Source of the DNA: Candidatus Sericytochromatia bacterium
Lineage (GTDB): Bacteria > Cyanobacteriota > Sericytochromatia > S15B-MN24 > JAQBPE01
Reading direction: 5' to 3'
NCBI GenBank assembly: GCA_035285325.1
Contig: JAYKJB010000001.1
Span: forward strand, 48,741-112,740
DNA length: 64,000 bases
Shown here: in pieces, positions 1 to 10,358 of the stretch
Position numbering within the stretch: the stretch's first letter is position 1
How the letters are laid out: every line of letters begins with the position of its first letter
The notes under the pieces: model-generated
Told to the model about the DNA's origin: nothing
What the model saw: only the letters and a program-made list of their open reading frames with translations
Databases searched by the model: none
Position numbers and translations under genes: made by a program

Positions 1-717
1 CGTGGACGGGAAGTAGAACAGCAGTTCGTTGGTGTCCCAACGCACGGCCCAGTCCGTCTGGCGGATCACGTTGCGGACCGTCTGGCCCACCAGGGTGAAC
101 AACTGCGTCACTTCATCGGAGGACATGGTGCGGGACAGGGCCCCGAAGTTATCCAGGCCGATGATGGCCACGGAGCCCGTCTCCTTCGAGCGCACCAGGC
201 GCTCGCACTCCTCCCGGAAGCGTTCGTTGAAGTATTGACGGTTCCACAGGCCCGTCACCTTGTCGGTCGAGGTGCGCTTGGCCACCTCATCGGTCAAGGC
301 GGTGGCCAGCCTGGACAGCCCGAGCTGTGGCAACACGGTCTTGAGGACCGCCTCGCTGAGTTCGTCCGAGGGGCTGGCCGCGAAGGCCACGCCAAAGGTT
401 TGACGGTTGGACACGATGGCGGTCATCCAGCCGCCCGGAACGTTGGGCAGTTCCCGCAGGGCCGCCTCCTGCTGAACCACTTCGAGCTGATTGGCTTCCA
501 CGAAGGCACCGAAGCGCTGCTCCGCACCGTCCGAAAGCGGGACGAAACCTTCGGGTTGGGGCCACCACACCGCCAGGTCGACCTCCTTGAGGTATTTCCC
601 GACCAGCTGCTTGATGTTTTGGTGGTTGTATTCCCAGGAAACCGTCAGGTTGAGTTGGGTGGCGAATTGAACGAGCGCTTGGGCTTGCGCTGTCGACAGT
701 GTGGTCTTGGTTTCCAT
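1..717 (-). CDS. GGDEF-like domain protein, degenerate signature, 3' end cut by the window
   Basis: Partial gene reading off the left edge; 239 residues are visible from an ATG at 717 that follows a GGAGG Shine-Dalgarno about 4 nt upstream. Residues 1 to about 140 are a mixed helical region with no family I recognise. From about residue 145 a diguanylate-cyclase fold begins (DKVTGLWNRQYF, then AIIGLDNFGALSR). The place where GGDEF should be reads RWDTNELLF, so the signature is DTNEL at residues 228-232. Active cyclases need the two glycines and the acidic pair, so this protein is probably not a cyclase; it may sense nucleotides or bind partners. It lies 165 nt downstream of gpmI on the same strand. 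The family assignment is good; the function is inference, and the unseen C-terminus could carry another domain. Confidence 0.75.
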   Translation of the reverse strand, partial: METKTTLSTAQAQALVQFATQLNLTVSWEYNHQNIKQLVGKYLKEVDLAVWWPQPEGFVPLSDGAEQRFGAFVEANQLEVVQQEAALRELPNVPGGWMTAIVSNRQTFGVAFAASPSDELSEAVLKTVLPQLGLSRLATALTDEVAKRTSTDKVTGLWNRQYFNERFREECERLVRSKETGSVAIIGLDNFGALSRTMSSDEVTQLFTLVGQTVRNVIRQTDWAVRWDTNELLFYFPST

Positions 718-773
718 GATTGCCTCCAGTGGCGTCCTCCAGGTGCCTGTCTGTGATGCGACGGCAACCGCCT

Positions 774-785
774 GGGGGTACCCCC
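774..785. repeat. GGGGGTACCCCC perfect 12-bp palindrome
   Basis: A perfect palindrome in the 164-nt gap between gpmI and the GGDEF-like gene, about 57 nt upstream of the latter's start codon. It has no loop, so it reads more like a protein-binding or modification site than a terminator. No convincing promoter hexamers were identified around it. Role unknown. Confidence 0.4.
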
Positions 786-881
786 CTATTGAACCCAAAA
801 ACGAGCAAAAGTTACAGAGTGCGTGTTAAGAATCGACTAAACCTGACCGAGAATGAGGCCGATGCTGCCTCCAGGCGCTGT

Positions 882-2393
882 TTACGCCAGCAAGCTACGT
901 GCCGTCATGGCGCCTGGAACGCTCTGCTCGAGCAGGTCCAGGATGGTCGGGGCCACGTCGGCAAGCACCCCCCCCTCCCGCAGCCGGCGCTCCGAACCCG
1001 CCATGTAGAGGGGCACAGGGTTGGTGGTGTGAGCGGTGTGCGGTTGCCGGGTCTCATAGTCGATCATCTGTTCGGCATTGCCGTGGTCCGCCGTCACCAG
1101 GGCGATTCCCCCCTGGGCCAGCACGCTTTGCACCACCCGGCCCACCGCGGCATCGACGGCCTCGATGGCCTGAAGGGTCGCCGCCATGTTGCCCGTGTGT
1201 CCGACCATGTCGGCATTGGCGAAATTCATCACCAGAAAGTCTGTGTGGCCTCCATCCAATGCCGCGCACGCCGCCTGGGCCACCGCCGGAGCGGCCATTT
1301 CGGGCTGCAGATCGTAGGTGGCCACTTTCGGCGAGGGGATCAGCATGCGCTCTTCCCCCTCGTAGGGGGCCTCCCTTCCGCAGTTGAAGAAGAAGGTCAC
1401 GTGGGCGTACTTTTCCGTTTCTGCGGTGTGGTATTGCCTGAGGCCTCGCTCTGCCAGCACCTGTGACAGGTTGTCGCTCAACTGCTGCGGCGTGTAGGCC
1501 ACCGGCAAGGGCAGTTTGGCGTCGTACTGCGTCAAACAGGTCTGATGCAGGCTGGGCCAGTCCGGGCGCTCGAAGTGCGGGAAGTCTGCCTGAGTCAGCG
1601 CGCGGGAGATCTGGCGGGCGCGGTCTGGTCGGAAATTGAAGAAGATCACGCGATCGCCGCTCTGCATCCGTCCGGCCGCGTCAACCACGCAGGGGACCAG
1701 GAATTCGTCCGAGACATCCGCGGCGTAGCTTCGCTCCACCGCTTCCCGGGCGGAGGGGGCGGATTCCCCGCGCGCCTCCACCAAGGCCCTGTAGGCCCGC
1801 TCAATGCGTTCCCAGTTCTGGTCACGATCCATGGCGTAGTATCGACCGGAGACGGTGGCGATCCGGCCGTATCCCAGTTCCTGCAGCATGGCCTCGGTTT
1901 GAGACAGGAAGCCCAGCGCGCTGCGAGGGGAGACGTCCCGACCATCCAGAAACGCGTGAATGTAAGTGTGGGGAACCCCTCGGTCCTTGGCCATCCGCAG
2001 CAGGGCAAACAGGTGCTGGATGCTGCTGTGGACGCCCCCGTCGGAGAGCAACCCCATCAGGTGCAACCGCCCACTGGTTTGTTTGGCTTCGTCCATGGCG
2101 GCCACCAGGGCGGGATTGCCCTGGAGTCGACCCTGTCGGATCTCCTCGTCGATGCGCGTCAGTTCCTGGTAGACGATGCGGCCTGCCCCCATGTTCATGT
2201 GGCCCACTTCCGAGTTGCCCATTTGCCCCTCGGGAAGGCCGACCGCCAGCCCAGAGGTAAACAGCTGGGTGTGGGGCCAGCGCTGGCTGAGCGCGTCAAA
2301 GTGCGGGGTTCTGGCCATTGCGATGGCGTTGGCTTCTCGACGGGGGTTGATCCCCCATCCGTCACAGATGATCAGGGCGACGGGTCGGGTCAT
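882..2393 (-). CDS. gpmI: 2,3-bisphosphoglycerate-independent phosphoglycerate mutase
   Basis: Interconverts 3-phosphoglycerate and 2-phosphoglycerate in the cytosol (lower glycolysis/gluconeogenesis) with a phospho-serine intermediate and two metal ions. The 503-residue length is typical. Visible motifs: ICDGWG at the N-terminus (metal ligand Asp), MGNSEVGH with the nucleophilic Ser61, FNFRPDRARQ in the phosphotransferase insert, and TADHGNAE near the C-terminus (metal ligands). It is the last gene of the gap-pgk-tpiA-gpmI run, 60 nt after tpiA. The Shine-Dalgarno before the ATG at 2393 is weak, so translation may depend on the upstream genes. Family assignment is secure. Confidence 0.97.
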   Translation of the reverse strand: MTRPVALIICDGWGINPRREANAIAMARTPHFDALSQRWPHTQLFTSGLAVGLPEGQMGNSEVGHMNMGAGRIVYQELTRIDEEIRQGRLQGNPALVAAMDEAKQTSGRLHLMGLLSDGGVHSSIQHLFALLRMAKDRGVPHTYIHAFLDGRDVSPRSALGFLSQTEAMLQELGYGRIATVSGRYYAMDRDQNWERIERAYRALVEARGESAPSAREAVERSYAADVSDEFLVPCVVDAAGRMQSGDRVIFFNFRPDRARQISRALTQADFPHFERPDWPSLHQTCLTQYDAKLPLPVAYTPQQLSDNLSQVLAERGLRQYHTAETEKYAHVTFFFNCGREAPYEGEERMLIPSPKVATYDLQPEMAAPAVAQAACAALDGGHTDFLVMNFANADMVGHTGNMAATLQAIEAVDAAVGRVVQSVLAQGGIALVTADHGNAEQMIDYETRQPHTAHTTNPVPLYMAGSERRLREGGVLADVAPTILDLLEQSVPGAMTARSLLA

Positions 2394-2453
2394 GGCAGGT
2401 CATTTCGCTTTCAGGCGTTCAAGACGGGGCGTGGGGGGCGCGGGATGGCCGCC

Positions 2454-3233
2454 TCAGTGGGTAGGAATGAGGCCGAGCCGGGCGATCGCCGCAAACGAGC
2501 TGGCCTCCAGACTGGCCCCCCCCACCAGAGCGCCGTCGATGTGGGGCTGCGCCATCTGCTCTGCAATCGTTTCAGCCTTGACGCTGCCGCCGTACTGCAC
2601 GCGGACGGCGGCGGCGGCCGCCGGGGTGAACAGACGCCCCACCGTGTCGCGGATGATGCCGCAGACCCGGTTGGCCTCCCCTGCCTCGCAGGTCTTGCCC
2701 GTACCAATCGCCCAGACTGGTTCGTAAGCAAAGACGAGTCCAGCGACCTCCTCCGCCGTGCGGCCCTGCAGGGCACGCTGAACCTGGACGATGACAACGT
2801 TATCGGTCAGGCCGCCCTCGCGTTCCGTGAGCGTTTCGCCCACGCACACGATCGGGATGAGTTGATGAGCCAGGGCGGATTCGACTTTTCGAGCGACGGT
2901 GTCATCTGTCTCCGCGAAATACTGACGGCGTTCGGAATGCCCCAGAATCACGTGAGAGACCCCGAGTTCCACCAGCATGGCTGGTGCAATCTCACCTGTG
3001 AAGGCTCCGTGCGTTTGCCAGTGCATGTTCTGGGCGCCGAGGCGCAAGGCCGTGCCGCGAATTGACTCGGATACGGCCGCAAGCGCGGTGAAAGGTGGAC
3101 AGAGTACCACCTCCGCGGCCAGTTCGGCGGGCCCGAGCTGAGCCAACAGGGCGCGGCTCAGGTCCCGCGCTTCCGCCATGGTCTTGTGCATTTTCCAGTT
3201 GCCCGCAATGACGGGGCGACGAGGGGAAGACAT
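2454..3233 (-). CDS. tpiA: Triosephosphate isomerase
   Basis: Interconverts dihydroxyacetone phosphate and glyceraldehyde-3-phosphate. The TIM-barrel signatures are complete: GNWKMHKT (catalytic Lys14), ILGHSERR (catalytic His), AYEPVWAIGTGKT (catalytic Glu), and the phosphate-gripping YGGSV and LVGGASL near the end. The start was set at the ATG at 3233 (259 residues): an AGGAGGT Shine-Dalgarno sits 8 nt before it and overlaps the TAG stop of pgk, whereas a GTG 9 nt further upstream would touch that Shine-Dalgarno. The overlap implies translational coupling with pgk. Confidence 0.97.
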   Translation of the reverse strand: MSSPRRPVIAGNWKMHKTMAEARDLSRALLAQLGPAELAAEVVLCPPFTALAAVSESIRGTALRLGAQNMHWQTHGAFTGEIAPAMLVELGVSHVILGHSERRQYFAETDDTVARKVESALAHQLIPIVCVGETLTEREGGLTDNVVIVQVQRALQGRTAEEVAGLVFAYEPVWAIGTGKTCEAGEANRVCGIIRDTVGRLFTPAAAAAVRVQYGGSVKAETIAEQMAQPHIDGALVGGASLEASSFAAIARLGLIPTH

Positions 3234-3245
3234 GGGCAGCACCTC

Positions 3246-4457
3246 CTAACGGTCGTTGAGGGCAGCCACGCCCGGGAGGACCTTGCCTTCCAAGAACTCG
3301 AGGCTCGCGCCACCGCCGGTGGAGACGTGGGTCAAGCGGTCCGCCAGGCCCAAGCCTTCCACGGCTGCGACCGAGTCGCCTCCGCCGACGATCGTGATGG
3401 CGCCTCTCTCGGTCGCCGCGGCGCACTGACGCGCGACGGCCTCGGTGCCCACCGCGAAAGCCGGGTTCTCGAACACGCCCATCGGACCGTTCCAGATGAT
3501 CGTCTCTGCTCCGGCCAGCACTTCAGCGATGCGACCCAGCGTTTTGGGGCCTACGTCCACGCCGATCTGGTCGGCGGGAATGGCGGTCACCTCGACCGTG
3601 GCGCTGGCTGCAGGGGCTGCGATATCTGGCGCGAGCACCACATCCGAGGGCAGAATCAGGGTCGTTTTCATCCGCTCGGCGAGGTCTAGGACGCGCGTCG
3701 CCACGGCGAGTTGGTCCTCCTCCACCAGGCTCTTGCCGGTGGCGTGGCCTTGCGCCCGCAGGAAGGTGAAGGCCATGGCCCCCCCGACCACCAGGGCATC
3801 GACCTTGCCGACCAGATGATCGAGCACCCCGATCTTCGTACTGACTTTGGAACCCCCGATAATGGCGACCAAGGGGCGTTTGGGCGCACTGAGCGCCTGG
3901 CCCATGATCTCGATCTCCTTCTGCATCAACAAGCCCGCCGCGGCGGGCAGGTGAGCGGCCACACCCGCCGTGCTCGCGTGCGCTCGGTGGGCCGTTCCAA
4001 AGGCATCGTTCACATAGAAGTCGGCCAGGTCCGCCAGGGCTCGGGCAAACGCGGGATCATTCTTCTCTTCTTCCGGGTGAAAACGCACGTTTTCCAACAG
4101 GATCACGTCTCCAGGCTGACTGGCTGCGACCTTGGCCTGGGCGTCTGGTCCGATCGTGTCGGCGGCCTTCAAAACGGGGGTTCCCAGGCATTCCGCCAGA
4201 CGAGCGGCGACGGTGTCGAGCCGCAGGGCTTCAGTGACGCCCTTGGGGCGGCCCAGGTGCGAGACGACAATCACACGGGCTCCCTTCTCCCGCAGTGCCT
4301 GCAAGGTGGGGACCGCCGCGCGGATGCGGGTGTCGTCCGTGATCCGCTCACCATCCAGCGGAACATTGAGGTCTTCGCGGACCAGAACGCGCTTGCCTCG
4401 CAGGTCGGCGTCGCTCCAATCGGAAATCGAGCGTTTCTGCAGCACCGTGGCAGTCAT
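3246..4457 (-). CDS. pgk: Phosphoglycerate kinase
   Basis: Transfers phosphate between 1,3-bisphosphoglycerate and ADP, the first ATP-yielding step of lower glycolysis. The 403 residues cover both lobes: [13 protein letters not shown] at the N-terminal substrate site, [10 protein letters not shown], the [13 protein letters not shown] stretch, [15 protein letters not shown] at the lobe interface, and the nucleotide-binding [10 protein letters not shown] with the C-terminal [22 protein letters not shown] site lies just upstream of the ATG. It is second in the operon behind gap, from which it is separated by 68 nt containing a strong hairpin, and is 12 nt from tpiA. Confidence 0.97.
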   Translation of the reverse strand: MTATVLQKRSISDWSDADLRGKRVLVREDLNVPLDGERITDDTRIRAAVPTLQALREKGARVIVVSHLGRPKGVTEALRLDTVAARLAECLGTPVLKAADTIGPDAQAKVAASQPGDVILLENVRFHPEEEKNDPAFARALADLADFYVNDAFGTAHRAHASTAGVAAHLPAAAGLLMQKEIEIMGQALSAPKRPLVAIIGGSKVSTKIGVLDHLVGKVDALVVGGAMAFTFLRAQGHATGKSLVEEDQLAVATRVLDLAERMKTTLILPSDVVLAPDIAAPAASATVEVTAIPADQIGVDVGPKTLGRIAEVLAGAETIIWNGPMGVFENPAFAVGTEAVARQCAAATERGAITIVGGGDSVAAVEGLGLADRLTHVSTGGGASLEFLEGKVLPGVAALNDR

Positions 4458-4489
4458 GGGGCCTCCTTATAAGGGATATGAAGGGGAAA

Positions 4490-4515
4490 GCCCGGAGCGC
4501 AGGCGCGCTCCGGGC
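4490..4515 (-). terminator. Intercistronic GC hairpin between gap and pgk
   Basis: Perfect 11-bp stem (GCCCGGAGCGC / GCGCTCCGGGC) with a 4-nt loop, in the gap-pgk spacer. On the minus strand it is followed by a short TTTCCCC rather than a long U-tract, so it is more likely a partial terminator or an mRNA 3'-end stabiliser that raises gap message over the distal genes than a full stop. A second short palindrome, CCTTATAAGG (4465-4474), overlaps the pgk Shine-Dalgarno. Confidence 0.6.
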
Positions 4516-4525
4516 ATCGGATGGT

Positions 4526-6824
<2,299 letters not shown>

Positions 6825-6830
6825 GGGGCC

Positions 6831-6860
6831 ATTATAGCCAGGCACGATGCCGAGTGCGAA
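6831..6860 (-). promoter_or_regulatory. Promoter with perfect TATAAT abutting the glycosyltransferase start
   Basis: Minus-strand TTCGCA, 18 nt, TATAAT, then only GGCCCC before the ATG at 6824. Transcription starting about 7 nt after the -10 box would begin at the start codon, so the mRNA may be leaderless; no Shine-Dalgarno is present. Confidence 0.6.
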
Positions 6861-6992
6861 ACCCATCGTTCAGTGAGGCGACGGCCGCCGGGTCGCGCGA
6901 GGCGCAACGGCCAAAGCCTGCGATGCGGGTTGAACCGATTGGAGCCTCGCGATGTGCCCTCCCTGGGCCGACACCATGTTACGATCAAGCCG

Positions 6993-7178
6993 ATGAGTTC
7001 ACGCAATCGAACGGCTCGCTCCCCATCCAGATCACAGGCGACCAGCCACGGTGGTGTACCGGCAGAGCGGCCCGTGCGCCGACCGATGCGCGCGCGGGAC
7101 GTGTTGGCGGCTGCGATCGGTGTATGTGTGGTGCTGGCCATGCTCTTTTCCTCCTTCGCGCCCTTCTTTTTGCCCTGA
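6993..7178 (+). CDS. Small basic single-span membrane protein
   Basis: 61 residues. The first 35 are rich in Arg, Ser and Pro with no hydrophobic stretch; residues 36-60 form one hydrophobic helix (VLAAAIGVCVVLAML and onward) that ends the protein at FFLP, so it looks like a tail-anchored protein with a cytoplasmic basic head. I do not recognise a family. A TACGAT box ends 7 nt before the ATG at 6993 and there is no Shine-Dalgarno, as for the divergent glycosyltransferase. The reality of the gene rests on that arrangement and on the clean hydrophobic tail; function unknown. Confidence 0.5.
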   Translation: MSSRNRTARSPSRSQATSHGGVPAERPVRRPMRARDVLAAAIGVCVVLAMLFSSFAPFFLP

Positions 7179-7270
7179 CGTTCCGCTCTGGAACAGCTTT
7201 TCAGCGGGCTCCAGGGCGCCTCATTTAAGTAAAATTTCTGCAAACTTAAAGCAGGCATAACGCGGTTCCG

Positions 7271-7299
7271 TTCAGAGACTGTGAACTGCCTCCTATACA
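7271..7299 (+). promoter_or_regulatory. Promoter of the lipoprotein gene at 7367
   Basis: TTCAGA, 17 nt, TATACA, placing the transcript start about 60 nt before the ATG. A second AT-rich TAAAAT lies at 7230-7235. Confidence 0.5.
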
Positions 7300-7366
7300 A
7301 CCCTTGGGTAGACCCACGCCGGGTGTGTGTGCGTCGGGGTGCCACCCAGGTAGGAGGACCGAACCG

Positions 7367-7999
7367 ATGGCCAGCCAGACCACCCTCAAGCGGATCAGCA
7401 TTTGTGGCGCCTTGCTGTGCGCCCTTCTGCTCGCGGGCTGTGGGAATCGGATGCCTGCCAACATTCCGGAGCCGGAAGAACCCGCTCCTCCTGCGGCGCC
7501 TGCCGTGCCAGCGCCGTCGGTCGCGCCGATTCCGCAAGAGCCGGTGGCGCCGCCCGTTGGCGCCCCCGCGCCGGGAGCCCCCAACTACAGTGCGCCCACG
7601 ACCGGGTCGCTGGTGGTGAGCGGGGTTGAAAAGTCCAAGACCGGCCTGATTTTCAAGAAGCTGATCGTCAAGGGGGCCATCGTGAACACGAGTACGGTGC
7701 CTCTCTCGGGCACCTTGAAGGTGGACTTCAAGGACAAGAAGGGCCTGTTCACCAAGACCTTCGTGACGGAGGAAACCAAGACGCAGGTGATAGCGCAACT
7801 GGCGCCTGGCCAAAGTCTACCTTTCGAAATCACTGCCACGAAATCGAACATGGATGAGGCTGAGGTGACGGTCGAAACCATGCCGGCAGCCCCGGCGGCA
7901 GGAAGCTTTGCCACGGGGAGCCCCTACGGGGCGCCGATGGGTGCTTCCTACGGGATGGGCACCATGAACGCGGGTTACCCCGCTCCGCGGCGCTTCTGA
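7367..7999 (+). CDS. Lipoprotein with FxLYD-like beta domain
   Basis: 210 residues starting at an ATG preceded by TAGGAGG. A lipoprotein signal peptide runs to the lipobox LLAGC, so it should be lipid-anchored. Next comes a Pro/Ala-rich linker (about residues 25-75), then a beta-sandwich-like domain with the pattern of FxLYD/DUF3426-type modules: VKGAIVNTSTVPLSGTLKV, a DKKGLFTKTF strand and the APGQSLPFEI turn. The C-terminus is Gly/Ala/Tyr-rich. Such modules are common in envelope lipoproteins of unknown job. A second lipoprotein at 41201 has a comparable C-terminal domain. Followed by a strong terminator. Confidence 0.8.
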   Translation: MASQTTLKRISICGALLCALLLAGCGNRMPANIPEPEEPAPPAAPAVPAPSVAPIPQEPVAPPVGAPAPGAPNYSAPTTGSLVVSGVEKSKTGLIFKKLIVKGAIVNTSTVPLSGTLKVDFKDKKGLFTKTFVTEETKTQVIAQLAPGQSLPFEITATKSNMDEAEVTVETMPAAPAAGSFATGSPYGAPMGASYGMGTMNAGYPAPRRF

Positions 8000-8029
8000 C
8001 CCGAGTCAACGTTCACCGGCATCCGCTTC

Positions 8030-8062
8030 AAGCCCCCCTCGCCCACCGGTGACGGGGGGCTT
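8030..8062 (+). terminator. Rho-independent-type hairpin after the lipoprotein gene
   Basis: AAGCCCCCC and GGGGGGCTT form a perfect 9-bp stem around a 15-nt loop, 30 nt after the stop codon. The trailing T-run is short (TTCT). Confidence 0.6.
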
Positions 8063-8285
8063 CTGCCATTCATTCCATCCATAGGGTCGCGTGCCGTTCG
8101 TGTCCCTCGCTGGCGGGCGAGGAGGGCGCTGATGTCCGCTCGGCCCCGGCACCTCTTTCAGACGTTATGTCATTTCTGGTGCGTGGAACACAGATTCTGT
8201 TACCCCAAGTTGTTACGATACCGCCCGTTGATGCCGTCTTGACTCGTTCAAACGGCAACCGGTTGTCAAATAACAAGGGGTTGCC

Positions 8286-9854
8286 ATGTTCTTCTCCCCC
8301 GCTCGTTCTATCTGCATTGCTGCCGCTGTCGTGGCCCCCGCCTGGGTGGCCCCCGCAACGGTGGCGGCTGCCGGAACCGAGTTGGGCACGCCGCGATTCG
8401 ATGTGGCCAAGAAGGCGGTGGTCCTACCTTACTTCGGCGCGTTCCCGACGTTCGATTCGGATGCCTTGGCGACGCCTCCGCGGGTGTACTTCGACTTCAA
8501 GGCCATGCCACGGCATGTCGGCCTGTTGGCGCAGGCCGTGAGCGGAAGCACGACCCTGCAACGCGTCACGATGGCGCATCGGCCGGGCGGCGTCACTCGC
8601 CTGGTCCTCCACTTCAAGGCGCCCACGCAGGTGCTGGTCCTCAATGACACCTCCCGCCATCAGATCGTGCTGGTGCCTCAAGAGGTTCCCTTCGAGGCTC
8701 CCGCGGCGACGCCACTGGTGGCTCCCGCGGCGGCTCCCAGCAAAGCGCCGCAGACCAAGGTGCCCGAGGCCACGCGCACCTTCTTCCAGACCTTCGGTCA
8801 TACCGACTTCAAGTATTCGGTGGGGCCGCGTCCGAAACACGCCAAGCACGATCAAGTGATTGTGCAGGTCGGTGCACAAGGCGTTTCCGAGTTCAACGTC
8901 ACGGCGGATCCGGCCAACGACTTCGTCAATTTCTCGATCTCCATCAGTGGGAAGGGGCGCCCCGCGCCAGCGCCGACCCCGAGCCCTGTGCCGACGCCGG
9001 AACCCACCCCGCGTCCGATCTGGACGCCTCCCCCGCCGGTGCCTACCGCCATTCCCACGCCTCCGCCCGTTCTGGAGCCTCTGCCGACTCCTTCGCCCGA
9101 GCCGTCCGCGCTCCCGACTCCCGAACCTACCCCGGTGCCGACGCCCATTCCGACACCGCCACCGACGCCCGTGCCATCGGCCGAGCCCGGCGCCACGACC
9201 TTGGGATTTTCAGGCGGCTTTCCCTACTCCGTTTCGGAGTCCAGCCAGCTTCACGCCTTCGATGCAGCGGGTGCCAGTGTCGAAGCCCTCTCCTTCGAGA
9301 CGCGCTTCTCATCTTGGGCCTACCAGCTCTCGGTGGATCATCACCGTCTGGAGATCACCGACCAGCAAACGTCGGATCGCACCCGCCACGACCGGGACAC
9401 CTACACGTTCAACACCGGCCTCGGCTATCGCCTCGACCCGTTCGGACACGACGTGCTGCTGGGACTCGGGTACCAGTTGCGGCTTCTGAACACCGTCAAT
9501 CTCGGCCAGCAGGACTCCGGGGCGTGGGAACAGATTCCCGCACCTGACATCGTTTCGGTCTTGACGGCACAAACCCAGCTGTTCCACGGCCCCACGCTTT
9601 TCACTCGCTGGGCTGCGCCGCTCTTCGGGACGTTTGGCTTCGATGCGAGGCTGGCGGCCGGCTATCTCTTCGCGGCCCTGGACGTTCCAGCGGACGTGGG
9701 CGGTCTGGTGTCATTCGGCGCCACGCCCTCGCTTTACGGAGACTTCGGGGCGGTTCGCACCTCGCTTGGTTACGACCTGCACATGGCCACCGGCGGCGCT
9801 GGGTATAACTTCCTTCGGCACGGGCCGCTTGCCCGTATCGAGATGAGGTTTTAG
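8286..9854 (+). CDS. Outer-membrane protein: AMIN-like N-terminus, Pro-rich linker, C-terminal beta-barrel
   Basis: 522 residues with a signal peptide (about 1-29, cleavage near VAAAG). Residues about 40-230 are beta-rich with paired strands like AMIN-type domains, which bind cell-wall or secretin components. About residues 230-300 are a low-complexity linker of PTP/PEPTP units. The rest (about 310-522) is made of alternating strands and ends IEMRF; a terminal Phe is the hallmark of BAM-inserted outer-membrane barrels. The start is the ATG after GGGG. It is followed after 3 nt by a lipoprotein gene and probably shares its message. The barrel call is firm by pattern; the AMIN call is tentative. 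Confidence 0.7.
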   Translation: MFFSPARSICIAAAVVAPAWVAPATVAAAGTELGTPRFDVAKKAVVLPYFGAFPTFDSDALATPPRVYFDFKAMPRHVGLLAQAVSGSTTLQRVTMAHRPGGVTRLVLHFKAPTQVLVLNDTSRHQIVLVPQEVPFEAPAATPLVAPAAAPSKAPQTKVPEATRTFFQTFGHTDFKYSVGPRPKHAKHDQVIVQVGAQGVSEFNVTADPANDFVNFSISISGKGRPAPAPTPSPVPTPEPTPRPIWTPPPPVPTAIPTPPPVLEPLPTPSPEPSALPTPEPTPVPTPIPTPPPTPVPSAEPGATTLGFSGGFPYSVSESSQLHAFDAAGASVEALSFETRFSSWAYQLSVDHHRLEITDQQTSDRTRHDRDTYTFNTGLGYRLDPFGHDVLLGLGYQLRLLNTVNLGQQDSGAWEQIPAPDIVSVLTAQTQLFHGPTLFTRWAAPLFGTFGFDARLAAGYLFAALDVPADVGGLVSFGATPSLYGDFGAVRTSLGYDLHMATGGAGYNFLRHGPLARIEMRF

Positions 9855-9857
9855 GTC

Positions 9858-10247
9858 ATGCGTCTGCTTCAAGTCCTGCTGGCTGCATCCGCTGTGTTGA
9901 TTTCCAGTTGTGCCGGGACGGGGCAGAACACGATGCCTGCCTTCAATGTCCAGCGCGGCACGATCACATTGGCCGTCGACATCCCGCCCGAGCAAGGCGA
10001 CATTTCTTCCGTCGAGTTTCGCGTGGATGGCGAGGTGCTGGCGGTGGATTCCCAGGGCCCAGAATTTTCGGTGCCGTTCGATACCACCAAGAAAGCCGAT
10101 GGTATTCATTTCGTGGAGGCCGTCGGCAATCCAGGCGCGGCTGAAGTTCAGCTGCTCAAAAACAGCATCCTGGTTGAAAACGCAGCGCCGGCGCCGGCGC
10201 CGGCGGCTTATCGCCGGGCCAAACTGCTCATGACCCCCGCGCGTTGA
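9858..10247 (+). CDS. Small lipoprotein with Ig-like fold
   Basis: 129 residues. Signal peptide with lipobox ISSC (Cys18). The middle reads like a bacterial Ig-like domain (SSVEFRVDGEVLAVDS ... EFSVPFDTTKKADGIHFVEAVG). The tail contains an Ala-Pro repeat encoded by a run of GCCGGC units. It lies 3 nt after the barrel gene, so the two may be made together and act at the same outer-membrane site; function unknown. Confidence 0.7.
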   Translation: MRLLQVLLAASAVLISSCAGTGQNTMPAFNVQRGTITLAVDIPPEQGDISSVEFRVDGEVLAVDSQGPEFSVPFDTTKKADGIHFVEAVGNPGAAEVQLLKNSILVENAAPAPAPAAYRRAKLLMTPAR

Positions 10248-10358
10248 CGCTGGGGACGGACGGAATGTCCTGCTGAACCTGGGCGACCGCGTGGAGCAGG
10301 TGCGTCGCACGGCCACTCCCCCACCCGCCAGTCTCGCCTGCCCGCCGGCTTGCTGAGG

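Noticed and set aside
8960..9190. Repetitive sequence that could be taken for a CRISPR-like or tandem array
   Set aside because: It is the codon repeat of the Pro-Thr linker inside the barrel protein; units are irregular and there are no spacers.
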